DNA of 28,637 bases from Clostridiales bacterium (GCA_019415645.1 DXYV01000019.1:1-28637), one strand, 5' to 3'; positions 1 through 7,757 are shown, counted from the first letter of the stretch. The notes: generated by a model from the letters alone, not told the origin. Program-made: numbers and translations.

Positions 1-57
1 CTTTGTTGGCTTTCTCCGAATGAATTCACTGTCCAATATGTTTGACAAACCTACATT

Positions 58-1122
58 TTAGAGGATGATCAATTCTTTCGGCGCGCGGGTCAGATTTTCG
101 CAGCCGTCCTCGGTGATTCGAATCACATCCTCAATGCGTACGCCGAATTTGCCGGGCAGGTAAATGCCCGGCTCGGCGGACAGGCAGGCTCCGGCGGGGA
201 TGGGTTTATTCCACAGGGGAGAGAAGCGGGGATTCTCGTGAATCTCGATGCCAAGGGAGTGGCCGAAGCCGTGGCCGAAATAGTCCCCGTAGCCCGCGTC
301 GGCGATGACCTTGGCGCCGGTGTTGTGAATCTCCGCCCCAGTGACGCCCGCATGGACCGCAGCGATACCCGCCAGCTGAGCCTTGAGCACCGTGTCATAG
401 ACGAAGCGCATCTCGTCGGTGGGCTGGCCCACCGCCACGGTGCGGGTCATGTCAGAGCAGTAGCCCCCCACCATGCAGCCAAAGTCCATGGTGACGAACT
501 GGCCGGACTGGATCAAATCCTTACTGGGTATGGCGTGGGGCTTGGAGCCGTTGGCTCCGCTGGCCACAATGGGATCAAAGGAGTTGCGCTCCGCCCCCTT
601 GCGGGCCATCAGGTAGGTCAGCTTGGCGGCGATCTCGCACTCGGCCACCCCGGGCTTGATGTCGTTCAAAATCTCGGTGAAGGCTTCCTCCGCGATCCGC
701 TGGGCCGCTTTCATAACCGCCAGCTCCGCCTCGTCCTTGACCATGCGCAGCAGGTCCAAAATCTCGGAGGCGGGAACCAGCTCCGCGGTGACCGTCTGCT
801 TCCACTGGCCATACTCGGCCACGGACATATGGTCGTCCTCAAAGCCCAGACGGCGGATTCCCTGAGCGGCCACAATGCCCTGCACCAGCTGACGGTAGGT
901 CTGGCCGGTTTGGATCATGCCCACCTCCGCGCCGGTCACCAGCTGGCCGGCGGCCTCGATATACCGGGAATCGGTATAATACCAAGTCTTTCCGGCCGTG
1001 ATCACCGCCACACCTTCACCGTGAAAGCCAGCGGCGTAGAACTCGCCGGGGGCGGAGGTGACCAGCATGGCATCCAGATCATGGACCGCAAGCTGCTGCG
1101 CGATTTTTTCAAAATGATTCAT
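58..1122 (-). CDS. Xaa-Pro peptidase (M24B, aminopeptidase P family)
   Basis: 354 aa. It should be a cytosolic metallopeptidase that removes an N-terminal residue next to proline. The N-terminal half is the creatinase-like domain. The C-terminal half is the pita-bread catalytic domain. The metal-binding series is visible: MDFGCMVGG and SDMTRT near residues 214-228, HGFGHSLGIEIHE near 283, EPGIYLPG near 317 and GVRIED near 328, supplying the expected Asp, Asp, His, Glu and Glu. Length is normal for the short YpdF/YqhT type. The ATG at 1122 follows an AGAGGAAGA ribosome site. The gene lies 45 nt downstream of the zinc-ribbon gene with no promoter seen between them. In many Firmicutes efp follows this gene, but the window ends before that can be checked. 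Whether it is a peptidase or a strict dipeptidase cannot be decided. Confidence 0.93.
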   Translation of the reverse strand: MNHFEKIAQQLAVHDLDAMLVTSAPGEFYAAGFHGEGVAVITAGKTWYYTDSRYIEAAGQLVTGAEVGMIQTGQTYRQLVQGIVAAQGIRRLGFEDDHMSVAEYGQWKQTVTAELVPASEILDLLRMVKDEAELAVMKAAQRIAEEAFTEILNDIKPGVAECEIAAKLTYLMARKGAERNSFDPIVASGANGSKPHAIPSKDLIQSGQFVTMDFGCMVGGYCSDMTRTVAVGQPTDEMRFVYDTVLKAQLAGIAAVHAGVTGAEIHNTGAKVIADAGYGDYFGHGFGHSLGIEIHENPRFSPLWNKPIPAGACLSAEPGIYLPGKFGVRIEDVIRITEDGCENLTRAPKELIIL

Positions 1123-1167
1123 GGTTATCTTCCTCTTTTCTATGAAGGTAAATTGATCGGATTTGCT

Positions 1168-1485
1168 TTATTTCATATCTATCATGGTGCCGCAGCGGGG
1201 ACAACGGAAAATTCCCTCACTGGTATGTTTGGCAATTCCCATACCACGGTAACCGCCGCTCCACCGTGCTCCGCAGTTCGGGCAACGCACACCTCCACAC
1301 TGGCTGGCAAAGGTCAGCAGCACCACCGCCAGGATTCCCAGCCCGACAAGGAAAAGCGCAATCTTTCCCCCATTCGGAACGCTCCGGGGAAGCAGGAGCG
1401 GCAAGCAGAACACGATCACGCCAATCACAGCGCCCACCAGCATCTGCCACACCTTCATCTCTTTCTTGTCCCGTTTTTTCTCCAT
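1168..1485 (-). CDS. small zinc-ribbon membrane protein, function unknown
   Basis: 105 aa, no specific function recognised. A basic N-terminus is followed by two hydrophobic segments (about residues 13-33 and 40-60). A C-terminal zinc ribbon follows with CPNC at 68-71 and CPRC at 95-98, so four cysteines can bind one zinc. The fold suggests a membrane hairpin holding a small cytosolic zinc finger. The start at 1485 has a strong GGAGGGAGA ribosome site 5-6 nt upstream. It sits between a duplicated tail of the endonuclease IV-like gene and the Xaa-Pro peptidase gene, and is probably cotranscribed with the latter. I am sure it is a gene because the cysteine pairs and the ribosome site are both good, but not what it does. 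Confidence 0.8.
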   Translation of the reverse strand: MEKKRDKKEMKVWQMLVGAVIGVIVFCLPLLLPRSVPNGGKIALFLVGLGILAVVLLTFASQCGGVRCPNCGARWSGGYRGMGIAKHTSEGIFRCPRCGTMIDMK

Positions 1486-1515
1486 GCTGTCTCCCTCCTG
1501 CTTTTAGGGCGCTCC

Positions 1516-1577
1516 CTGCGCCGCCCGGTACAGCTCCTTCATCTCCAGCGCGTCCTCCGCCTGTGTCCCTGCGCTTT
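1516..1577 (-). pseudogene. diverged duplicate of the 3' tail of the endonuclease IV-like gene
   Basis: This 62-nt stretch aligns without gaps to 1742-1803, the last codons of the neighbouring TIM-barrel gene; I count 7 differences. In the gene's frame it reads SAGTQAEDALEMKELYRAAQ and then GAP and a stop at 1504-1506. The real gene reads SAGTQAEDALEMKKLYQAAQ and ends RG. Four differences are silent and two change an amino acid conservatively, so the copy diverged while it was still coding, or came from a diverged homologue. No start or upstream part of a second gene is present. It is a leftover tail, separated from the intact gene by a 153-bp hairpin block. Confidence 0.75.
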
Positions 1578-1578
1578 T

Positions 1579-1731
1579 CCCCAACTCGGCTCCGCCGCGT
1601 CGGGGACCCCGGATTTTTCCTGCTCGCCGGAATTGAATTCCGGCTCCGCCAAGCTGTTTGCTCCGCAAACAGGCTTGTACGGCGCTTCGCGCCGCCCCAT
1701 CCAAGATGGGCCCCTGCGAAAGCGCGCCGTA
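1579..1731. repeat. block of four consecutive hairpins (possible small mobile or structured element)
   Basis: Almost every base lies in a stem. Hairpin 1 is 1579-1605 (CCCC/GGGG with an inner CGGC/GCCG stem). Hairpin 2 is 1626-1644 (perfect 9-bp arms GCCGGAATT/AATTCCGGC). Hairpin 3 is 1650-1677 (CTGTTTGC/GCAAACAG closed by CAAG/CTTG with one bulge). Hairpin 4 is 1678-1731 (TACGGCGC/GCGCCGTA with an inner CCCATC/GATGGG stem). It begins just after the duplicated gene tail and ends one base before the stop codon of the intact gene. There is no ORF of its own and no clear T-run, so it is more than a terminator. No second copy was found in the window. Confidence 0.7.
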
Positions 1732-1732
1732 T

Positions 1733-2593
1733 TTAACCCCTCTGCGCCGCCTGGTACAGCTTCTTCATCTCCAGGGCATCCTCCGCCTGCGTCCCTGCAC
1801 TTTCGCAGATGATGGTGGGACTCCAGCCCCGGCGGGCGATCTCCTCCATGAGCGGCGCGGGCTCCGGACCGTACCCGCCGTGGTCGGCAAAGGTGCGGTG
1901 GCACTTCTCCCCGCCCTTGGAGGTAAATTCAATGCGGGAAAAATGGCTGTGGAAGCAGGACGCCCGCGCTTCCCCCAGCACCTCCCGCATCCGCTCCAGC
2001 ATGGCATAGCAGGCCTCCGGCCCCTGAAGCTCACCCAGAGAACGGGCGTAGAGATGCCCAAAATCCACACAGGGCACCAGCCTCTCATCCACGGTGCACA
2101 GCTCCAGCACCTCGTCCAGATCGCCCAGCTGATTGATCTTTCCCATGGTCTCAGGACAAAGGGTAATCTGGCCGAAGCCCTCGCCGTCGCAGACCCGGAG
2201 CACCTCCCTCAGAGAGCGCAGGGCGATGTCCAGCGCCTCCCGGCGGGTCCGCTTCATCAGCGCCCCGGAGTGGACGATCACCCGGCGCGCCCCCATCCAG
2301 TCCGCCGCCCGGCAGGCGGCCGTGATATAGCCGCAGGTCTTGCGCAGGCTCTCCGGGTCCGGATTGGCCAGATTGATGAAATAGGGGGCATGCAGGGAGA
2401 GGACGATTCCGTGCTCCGCCGCCTGCGCGCCCAGCCGGCGGGCGGTCTCCTCCCCTATGCTGACCCCTTTCCCGCACTGGTATTCATAGCAGTCCAGCCC
2501 GATCTCCCGCAGCCATTTGGGCGCGTCTACCGACAATCTGCTCACTTTGGTAAAGGAATCGGAGTTTCCTGCCGGTCCAAAGGCCGCGCTCAT
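1733..2593 (-). CDS. endonuclease IV-like TIM barrel protein (AP endonuclease 2 superfamily)
   Basis: 286 aa, xylose-isomerase-like TIM barrel close to endonuclease IV (Nfo), which cuts DNA at abasic sites with a three-zinc centre. Ligand positions line up well with that family: H68 (LHAPY), H108 (VHSG), E148 (CPETMG), D177 and H180 (VDFGH), H215 (FHSH), H238 (ADHGG) and E264 (CESAG). An active metal site, and so a nuclease or related metal-dependent lyase/isomerase role, is plausible. Classic Nfo sequences carry DRH at the seventh and eighth ligands, and only the His is clear here, so the exact reaction is uncertain. The ATG overlaps the stop of yqeG (ATGA), so the two are translationally coupled. 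The 3' end abuts an unusual hairpin block. Confidence 0.85.
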   Translation of the reverse strand: MSAAFGPAGNSDSFTKVSRLSVDAPKWLREIGLDCYEYQCGKGVSIGEETARRLGAQAAEHGIVLSLHAPYFINLANPDPESLRKTCGYITAACRAADWMGARRVIVHSGALMKRTRREALDIALRSLREVLRVCDGEGFGQITLCPETMGKINQLGDLDEVLELCTVDERLVPCVDFGHLYARSLGELQGPEACYAMLERMREVLGEARASCFHSHFSRIEFTSKGGEKCHRTFADHGGYGPEPAPLMEEIARRGWSPTIICESAGTQAEDALEMKKLYQAAQRG

Positions 2594-3102
2594 GTTCGCT
2601 CCTCCTTTTCCCGGCTCCGGCTGACGGCGCGGAAGGGCAGCTCCACGCCATACCGGATGGCTCGTAGGGGGTTGCCGAATTCAATCGGCCGCACCAGAAA
2701 CACCTCTACCCCGGCATTGTTGGCACCCAGCCCGTCGGTAAACAGCTGGTCGCCCAGCATCACCGTCTGCTCCGGCGCCGCGCCCATCTGCTCCATGGCC
2801 TTGAGGTAGCCCGCCCGCTTCGGCTTGCCGGCGTGGCGCAGGTAGGGGACGCCCAGGGCCTCGCAGAAGGCGGGGCAGCGCCGGCTCTTCCGGCTGTTGG
2901 ACAGGACGAACAGCGTCAGGCCTAGGGTCCGCAGCTCCTCCAGCCATGCCCGCAGCTCCGGGGTGGGCATGGACTGAGAATAGGGAATCAGTGTGTTATC
3001 CAGGTCCGACAGCACCAGCTTCACGCCCCGGGCTGCCAGCGCCGGATAGTCGATGTCGTAAATGCTGCCGCATACATGGGTGGGGATCAGTGAAAAAGCC
3101 AT
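2590..3102 (-). CDS. yqeG: YqeG family HAD IIIA-type phosphatase
   Basis: 170 aa, usual length for YqeG. HAD signature motifs are in order: motif I DLDNTL with D33 and D35, motif II LSNS near 67-70, motif III lysine K93 in AGKPKR, motif IV GDQLFTD with D118 and D123. The family is a cytosolic Mg-dependent phosphatase; its substrate in Firmicutes is not firmly known. In many Firmicutes yqeG sits beside nadD/yqeK/rsfS genes, whereas here it is about 7 kb away, first in a unit with the endonuclease IV-like gene. Start ATG at 3102 follows a GGAGGT ribosome site, and a promoter lies at 3195-3223. Confidence 0.92.
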   Translation of the reverse strand: MAFSLIPTHVCGSIYDIDYPALAARGVKLVLSDLDNTLIPYSQSMPTPELRAWLEELRTLGLTLFVLSNSRKSRRCPAFCEALGVPYLRHAGKPKRAGYLKAMEQMGAAPEQTVMLGDQLFTDGLGANNAGVEVFLVRPIEFGNPLRAIRYGVELPFRAVSRSREKEERT

Positions 3103-3194
3103 AGAGACCTCCTGGTTCTATTGCGCGCCTCCGCCGCATAGCATAAGAGGCAGCGCTGTGGGAAGCGGGCAGACCGCCCGCTTCGACCGGCCTT

Positions 3195-3223
3195 ATTCTA
3201 ACACGATTTTTACCAGTGGACAA
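3195..3223 (-). promoter_or_regulatory. sigma-A promoter for yqeG
   Basis: On the minus strand TTGTCC (3218-3223), a 17-nt spacer and TAGAAT (3195-3200). The -35 box overlaps the ribosome-binding site of the divergent plus-strand gene. The leader contains a 9-bp hairpin, GAAGCGGGC/GCCCGCTTC, at 3162-3184. Confidence 0.6.
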
Positions 3224-3235
3224 GGGGGCATCATC

Positions 3236-4012
3236 ATGGCTGTCACACAACAAATTCTACTCACCGCTCCGCCGGCCGACTGCCAGCGGGCCATGGCCTA
3301 CGGCGTCCCGGTGGCTCATATGGCCTACCGGGTGGGACCAGGCGGGCGTCTTTACCGCTCCAACCTCCCGCTTACGCTGCGCGGCGGGCTTATGGCGCTG
3401 GACGCCGCAGGCTTTGAGGGGCGGGGCGATCCCGGCCAGCTCTGCCGGGAGATTCTGCGGGAATGCGGGGTGCGGAAATTTGACGGCATCTTGTGTGATT
3501 TCGACGGTCCGGCCGTCCCCTTTCTGGAGCAGACCGTCCGCCAGCTGGGACAGGCCACCCACCAGCGCGGCTGGCCGCTGTACGTGACCGAGGAATACGG
3601 CGGCGCCTCGGAATTCAGCCGGGTGCTCCTGCCTACCGCGATCTCCGGCGGGACGCTGGAGGAGCGGCTGCGCACCGCGCTCAACCGCTACGGGAGCGGC
3701 CGGGTGACGCTGGCCGCCCAGCGGGCGGCTGAGGACTACACCCTCCCCTCCGCGGTCGGGCAGGGTCGCCCCCTGACCCGTGCCGAGCTGGCGGACCGGG
3801 TCACCCGTTTCTCCCCTGCCGTCTATTTCGACCACGGGCTGTGCGCCCATCACTTCACCTATATGGACCAGGGCGTGGCCCATTTCGTGCTCTTTGACGA
3901 TTCCGGCTCCCTGCTGCGCAAGCTCTCCCTGGCCCGGGATCTGGGCATCGAACGGGCCGTCTTTGCCTTCCCCGAGGTGGAGGACATCCTGCCCCAGCTT
4001 TTGGGCCGGTAG
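3236..4012 (+). CDS. conserved-looking hypothetical protein, possible TIM-barrel (GH18-like) fold
   Basis: 258 aa with the ATG at 3236, chosen because GGGGG at 3224-3228 gives a well-placed ribosome site; an upstream in-frame extension lacks one and would run through the yqeG promoter. Not recognised. The sequence alternates short hydrophobic strands and helices. One strand, FDGILCDFDG near residue 83, resembles the glycoside hydrolase 18 strand DGxDxDxE, but the catalytic Glu is missing, so any relation is tentative and chitinase activity is not supported. No signal peptide or membrane segment is seen. It is one of only two plus-strand genes. Its end shares a hairpin (4029-4062) with rpsU. 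Codon use and GC match the neighbours. Confidence 0.75.
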   Translation: MAVTQQILLTAPPADCQRAMAYGVPVAHMAYRVGPGGRLYRSNLPLTLRGGLMALDAAGFEGRGDPGQLCREILRECGVRKFDGILCDFDGPAVPFLEQTVRQLGQATHQRGWPLYVTEEYGGASEFSRVLLPTAISGGTLEERLRTALNRYGSGRVTLAAQRAAEDYTLPSAVGQGRPLTRAELADRVTRFSPAVYFDHGLCAHHFTYMDQGVAHFVLFDDSGSLLRKLSLARDLGIERAVFAFPEVEDILPQLLGR

Positions 4013-4020
4013 GCCGCAGA

Positions 4021-4062
4021 CAAGAGAAAAGAGCCGAACAGCGGTTCCGCTGTTCGGCTCTT
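4021..4062 (-). terminator. intrinsic terminator of rpsU (possibly bidirectional)
   Basis: A perfect 16-bp stem, 4029-4044 pairing with 4047-4062. On the minus strand it is followed by TTTTCTCTTG, a usable U-rich tail, directly after the rpsU stop. In the plus direction the tail is CAAATGTT, so termination of the plus-strand gene would be weaker. Confidence 0.85.
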
Positions 4063-4068
4063 CAAATG

Positions 4069-4251
4069 TTAATAGTATCTCTTCTTGTTCTTGCGGGCAG
4101 CCTCGGACTTCTTGCGGCGCTTCACGCTGGGACTATCGTAGTATTCGCGCTTACGAACCTCAGCCAGCACGCCGGACTTGGCGCAGCTGCGCTTAAAACG
4201 CTTCAGCGCGCTCTCCAGAGACTCGTTTTCACGGACATGGATTTCCGACAT
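4069..4251 (-). CDS. rpsU: 30S ribosomal protein S21
   Basis: 60 aa, full length for bS21. The N-terminal half (SEIHVRENESLESALKRFKR) and the basic C-terminal helix ending KKRYY are typical. S21 binds the small subunit near the platform and helps initiation. The ribosome site GGAGGGAGG is very strong and the promoter matches consensus at both boxes, fitting a highly expressed monocistronic gene. In many Clostridia rpsU is followed by a yqeY-like GatB/Yqey gene. Here a strong terminator follows at once and no such gene is present. Confidence 0.98.
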   Translation of the reverse strand: MSEIHVRENESLESALKRFKRSCAKSGVLAEVRKREYYDSPSVKRRKKSEAARKNKKRYY

Positions 4252-4329
4252 TGTATATTTCCCTCCCTCCGAGGTGCAGGGCTATTTCCACCGCACTTTA
4301 AGGGCCATTATGATGGCTTTAACATTGAT

Positions 4330-4358
4330 ATTATATGCAATCTTCCACGGGTTGTCAA
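4330..4358 (-). promoter_or_regulatory. consensus sigma-A promoter of rpsU
   Basis: TTGACA (4353-4358), exactly 17 nt, TATAAT (4330-4335) on the minus strand, a full match to the housekeeping consensus. It lies about 80 nt upstream of the rpsU start and downstream of the leuS stop. Confidence 0.9.
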
Positions 4359-4445
4359 CAGAATTTTTTTGTTTTCCGAAGGGTCTCCCCCTGGGGCGGC
4401 CAATTTTCCGGCCCGGTTCCGGGCGTGTGCCCGCTTTGCGGTGCC

Positions 4446-6890
4446 TCAGCCCTTGGGCTTGAAAATCAGGTTGACCAGCTTGCCCTTGACCAGAATGGTC
4501 TTGACCAGCTCCATGCCGTCGGAGAATTTCTGCACCTTGGTGTCCGCCAGCGCAGCGGCCACGATGGCGTCCTGATCGGCCTCGGCCGGCACCACGATAT
4601 TAGCCCGCACCTTGCCGTTGACCTGGACCGCCATCTGAATCTCCGCGGCCACCGTTTTGCTCTCGTCATAGGCGGGCCAGGGCTGCTGGCAGGCCATGCC
4701 GCCCTTGGCGGCGGCGAAGCCCAGGTTCTCCCACAGCTCCTCCACCATATGGGGAGCAAAGGGGGACAGCAGCAGCAGCAGCGCGCCCATATCGCCCTTG
4801 GAGCAGCCGTTGGCGTAGAAATCGTTGACCAGGGCCATCATGGCGGCGATGGCGGTGTTGAACTTCATGGCCTCGATGTCGTCGGCCACCTTCTTGATGC
4901 ACTTGTGGATTCCCGCCTCGTTGGCCTTGGTGTACTCCAGGCTGTCCGAGCACTGCTCCGCCAGGTTCCACACCCGGTCCAAAAAGCGCTTGCAGCCCTT
5001 CACCGCGTTGTCCGACCAGACGGCCGCCTGCTCGAAGTCGCCGATGAACATGATATACATGCGCATGGTGTCCGCGCCGTACTGGGCCACCACGTCGTTG
5101 GGGTTGACTACGTTGCCCCGGGATTTGGACATCTTCTCCCCGCCCTCGCCCAGGATCATGCCGTGGGAGGTGCGCTTGTGGTAGGGCTCCTTGGTGGGCA
5201 CCACCCCGATGTCGTAGAGGAACTTGTGCCAGAAGCGGGAGTAGAGCAGGTGCAGGGTGGTGTGCTCCATGCCGCCGTTGTACCAGTCCACCGGGGACCA
5301 GTAATCCAGCGCCTCTTTGGAGGCCAGAGCCTGGTCGTTGTGGGGGTCCATATAGCGCAGGAAATACCAGCTGGAGCCCGCCCACTGGGGCATGGTATCG
5401 GTCTCCCGCCGGGCCGGACCGCCGCAGTGGGGGCAGGTGGTATTCACCCAGTCGGTCATCTTGGACAGGGGCGATTCGCCGTCGTCGGTGGGCTCGTAGC
5501 TCTCCACGTCGGGCAGCAGCAGAGGCAAATCCTTCTCATCCATGGGCACCCAGCCGCAGTGGTCGCACCAGATCATGGGGATGGGCTCGCCCCAGTACCG
5601 CTGGCGGGAGAAGACCCAGTCGCGCAGCTTGTAGTTCACCTTGGCGTGGCCGATGCCCTTCTCCTCCAGCCACTTGGTGATGACGGGAATCGCGTCCTTT
5701 ACGGTCAGGCCGTTGAGGAAATCGGAGTTGACCAGGATTCCGGTCTCGTCCTTGGCGGTAAAGGCGGCCTTCTGCACGTCCTCGCCGCCGGATACCACTT
5801 CAATGATCTCACAGCCGAATTTCTTGGCGAATTCCCAGTCGCGGTCGTCGTGAGCAGGCACGGCCATGATCGCGCCGGTGCCGTAGGTGGCCAGCACGTA
5901 ATCGGAGATAAAGATGGGAATCTCCTTCCCGTTCACCGGATTGATCCCCTTCACGCCGTCCAGGCACACGCCGGTCTTTTCCTTGTTGAGCTCCGTACGC
6001 TCCAGGTCCGACTTGGAGGCCGCGGCGGCCTGGTAGGCCCGCACCGCGGCGGCGTTGTTCAGCTTGCCCTGCTCCAGCCAGCCCTGGACCAGCGCGTGCT
6101 CCGGGGAGAGGACCATATAGGTGGCGCCGAACAGGGTGTCCGGCCGGGTGGTATAGACCACAATCTCCTCCCCCGTGGTGGCGTGGAAGGTAACCTCCGC
6201 GCCGGTGGAGCGGCCGATCCAGTTTTTCTGCTGGATCTTGACCCGCTCGATGAAATCCAGGTCGTCCAGGTCGTCGATGAGCCGCTGGGCATACTCGGTG
6301 ATCTTGAGCATCCACTGGCTCTTCTCCTTGCGGATGACCGGGGCGCCGCAGCGCTCGCACACGCCTTCCACCACTTCCTCGTTGGCCAGCACGCACTTGC
6401 AGGAGGTGCACCAGTTCACCGGCATGGTAGTCTTATAGGCCAGGCCGTGCTTATACAGCTGGAGGAAGATCCACTGGGTCCACTTATAGTAGCTGGGGTC
6501 GGTGGTGTTGATGACCCGGTCCCAGTCGAAGGAATAGCCCAGCATTTTCAGCTGATTGGTAAAGTTCTGGATGTTGTCGTGGGTCACCTTGGCCGGATGG
6601 ATGTGGTTTTTGATGGCGTAGTTCTCGGTGGGCAGACCGAAGGCGTCGTAGCCCATGGGGAACAGCACATTATACCCGTCCATACGCTTCTTCCGGGCCA
6701 CCACGTCCATGGCGGTATAGGGCCGGGCATGTCCCACATGCAGGCCCTGGCCGGAGGGATAGGGGAACTCCACCAGCCCATAGAATTTGGGCTTGTCGCT
6801 GTGGTTGGAGGCGGCGTAGACCTTGCTCTCCTCCCACTTTTTCTGCCACTTGGGCTCGATGGTCGCGAAATCGTACTTCAAATCTCTCAC
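4446..6890 (-). CDS. leuS: leucyl-tRNA synthetase
   Basis: 814 aa class I synthetase, normal bacterial length, charging tRNA-Leu with leucine. HIGH motif region PYPSGQGLHVGH at 43-54, zinc-binding cysteines at 160, 163, 177 and 180, and the CP1 editing domain with TTRPDTLFGA at 246-255. The KMSKS loop is GEKMSKSRGN near residue 578, followed by the anticodon-binding helices and a C-terminal domain ending KPKG. The start is GTG at 6890 behind AAGGAAA. No T-box leader is seen: the leader is only about 50 nt. A promoter lies at 6948-6976. Downstream only weak GC hairpins precede the rpsU promoter, so read-through is possible. Confidence 0.98.
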   Translation of the reverse strand: MRDLKYDFATIEPKWQKKWEESKVYAASNHSDKPKFYGLVEFPYPSGQGLHVGHARPYTAMDVVARKKRMDGYNVLFPMGYDAFGLPTENYAIKNHIHPAKVTHDNIQNFTNQLKMLGYSFDWDRVINTTDPSYYKWTQWIFLQLYKHGLAYKTTMPVNWCTSCKCVLANEEVVEGVCERCGAPVIRKEKSQWMLKITEYAQRLIDDLDDLDFIERVKIQQKNWIGRSTGAEVTFHATTGEEIVVYTTRPDTLFGATYMVLSPEHALVQGWLEQGKLNNAAAVRAYQAAAASKSDLERTELNKEKTGVCLDGVKGINPVNGKEIPIFISDYVLATYGTGAIMAVPAHDDRDWEFAKKFGCEIIEVVSGGEDVQKAAFTAKDETGILVNSDFLNGLTVKDAIPVITKWLEEKGIGHAKVNYKLRDWVFSRQRYWGEPIPMIWCDHCGWVPMDEKDLPLLLPDVESYEPTDDGESPLSKMTDWVNTTCPHCGGPARRETDTMPQWAGSSWYFLRYMDPHNDQALASKEALDYWSPVDWYNGGMEHTTLHLLYSRFWHKFLYDIGVVPTKEPYHKRTSHGMILGEGGEKMSKSRGNVVNPNDVVAQYGADTMRMYIMFIGDFEQAAVWSDNAVKGCKRFLDRVWNLAEQCSDSLEYTKANEAGIHKCIKKVADDIEAMKFNTAIAAMMALVNDFYANGCSKGDMGALLLLLSPFAPHMVEELWENLGFAAAKGGMACQQPWPAYDESKTVAAEIQMAVQVNGKVRANIVVPAEADQDAIVAAALADTKVQKFSDGMELVKTILVKGKLVNLIFKPKG

Positions 6891-6947
6891 ACTTTCCTTC
6901 TCGAAATCCCCGCTTCACCGAAAACGGGCGAGTGTTCAATCCAAGAT

Positions 6948-6976
6948 ATTATAATGGAAACCATTCCGGATTGCAA
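6948..6976 (-). promoter_or_regulatory. sigma-A promoter of leuS
   Basis: Minus-strand TTGCAA (6971-6976), 17-nt spacer, TATAAT (6948-6953). The box pair and spacing are the same as in the smc promoter. Confidence 0.85.
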
Positions 6977-6988
6977 GTATTCCGGACG

Positions 6989-7025
6989 AAAAAGAGCGGA
7001 CGGGCGCAGCCGCGTCCGTCCGCTC
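6989..7025 (-). terminator. intrinsic terminator after the VanZ-like gene
   Basis: 10-bp stem GAGCGGACGG (6994-7003) with CCGTCCGCTC (7016-7025), followed on the minus strand by five T (6989-6993). It isolates leuS from the frameshifted gene upstream. Confidence 0.8.
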
Positions 7026-7069
7026 GGAACCTTCCATTGAGTTTTGTACCGGGCCGTCGGTATCCGGAG

Positions 7070-7566
7070 CTATATTCCGTCCGCCGTTTTGTCCGCCCGC
7101 CGCGTTACAGCCGGGGCCGTGCGCCGGCCCCACAGCAGCCAGTAGGTCAGCATCCCCAACACATAGGCCGCCACATCCAGCGGGTCACCGGTGCTGCTGG
7201 GCAGGAACAGGGGCGTCACACCCTCCCAGAACAGGCCACACAGCACCCCCGCCGCCACAAAATGCAGCGGTCGGTGCAGCCGCCTGTCCGGCCAGCGGCT
7301 CAGGGACACGATCAAATTCAGGTAGGCCGCGAACGCCACGCCGCCCAGGTAGTCGTTCACATGGCAGCGCAGCAGATAGCCCACCACCGGCGCGGAAACC
7401 CGGTATTTGATCTGCTCATTGACCGCGTACAGTACAAAGGGCAGGCTGAAGCAGAGCAGGTCGCCCCGCTGGGTCCGGCTCAGCCGCAAAAGGAAAAGAT
7501 GATCAGGGCGACCAGCACCGCGCCCACAACGCCCCAAAAGCCCAGGCCGTTTTTGTTCTCATTCAT
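7070..7566 (-). pseudogene. VanZ-like integral membrane protein gene with a frameshift
   Basis: The natural start is the ATG at 7566, behind AGAGGGAGA. It opens MNENKNGLGFWGVVGAVLVA, a typical first membrane segment, and stops at a TGA at 7480-7482. The rest of the protein continues in the -1 frame from about 7485 to 7070: a charged loop, then several hydrophobic helices. It ends with a segment (LFWEGVTPLF, GDPLDVAAYVLGMLTYWLL) like the last two helices of VanZ-type proteins. One extra base in the TTTTCCTTTT stretch explains it. No classic slippery heptamer is present, so a mutation or a sequencing error is likelier than programmed frameshifting. A promoter and terminator remain intact, which suggests the lesion is recent or false. 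The VanZ-like assignment is tentative. Confidence 0.7.
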
Positions 7567-7636
7567 GCCCGATTCTCCCTCTTTCTGGAGCGGCTCCCGC
7601 TTCGGCGGGTCCCGCTCACCTCCGCCTGTTTTCTCT

Positions 7637-7666
7637 ATTATAATATGAGGAGTCCGTTTGTGTCAA
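7637..7666 (-). promoter_or_regulatory. sigma-A promoter of the VanZ-like gene
   Basis: Minus-strand TTGACA (7661-7666), 18-nt spacer, TATAAT (7637-7642), about 65 nt upstream of the ATG at 7566. Confidence 0.75.
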
Positions 7667-7706
7667 TCGCGGATGTTTCCCCGGAACAATGCTCCTGGAT
7701 AGGGAA

Positions 7707-7740
7707 CATCCGGGCGGGTGCGTTCGCACCCGCCCGGATG
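7707..7740 (-). terminator. strong hairpin after the XRE membrane regulator gene
   Basis: Perfect 16-bp GC-rich stem CATCCGGGCGGGTGCG (7707-7722) / 7725-7740 with a 2-nt centre. The minus-strand tail TTCCCTATCC is poor in T, so termination is likely but not classic. Confidence 0.6.
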
Positions 7741-7757
7741 GGCTCTGCACGGCTGGT

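Noticed and set aside
238..1812. A long plus-strand open frame opposite the Xaa-Pro peptidase and zinc-ribbon genes.
   Set aside because: Antisense shadow running across three minus-strand features, with no recognisable domain.
4381..4445. A leuS terminator.
   Set aside because: Only short GC stems such as GCCCGG/CCGGGC are present; the T-run nearby is not positioned after a good stem.
6891..6990. A T-box riboswitch upstream of leuS.
   Set aside because: The leader from the promoter is only about 50 nt and has no T-box sequence or antiterminator.
4335..7040. A 901-aa open frame on the plus strand opposite leuS.
   Set aside because: It is the antisense shadow of a certain leuS. The His/Gly/Val-rich composition is typical of GC-rich antisense frames and there is no ribosome site.
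7480..7500. Programmed -1 frameshifting in the VanZ-like gene.
   Set aside because: No X XXY YYZ heptamer is in the zero frame and no downstream pseudoknot is evident; an extra base is simpler.
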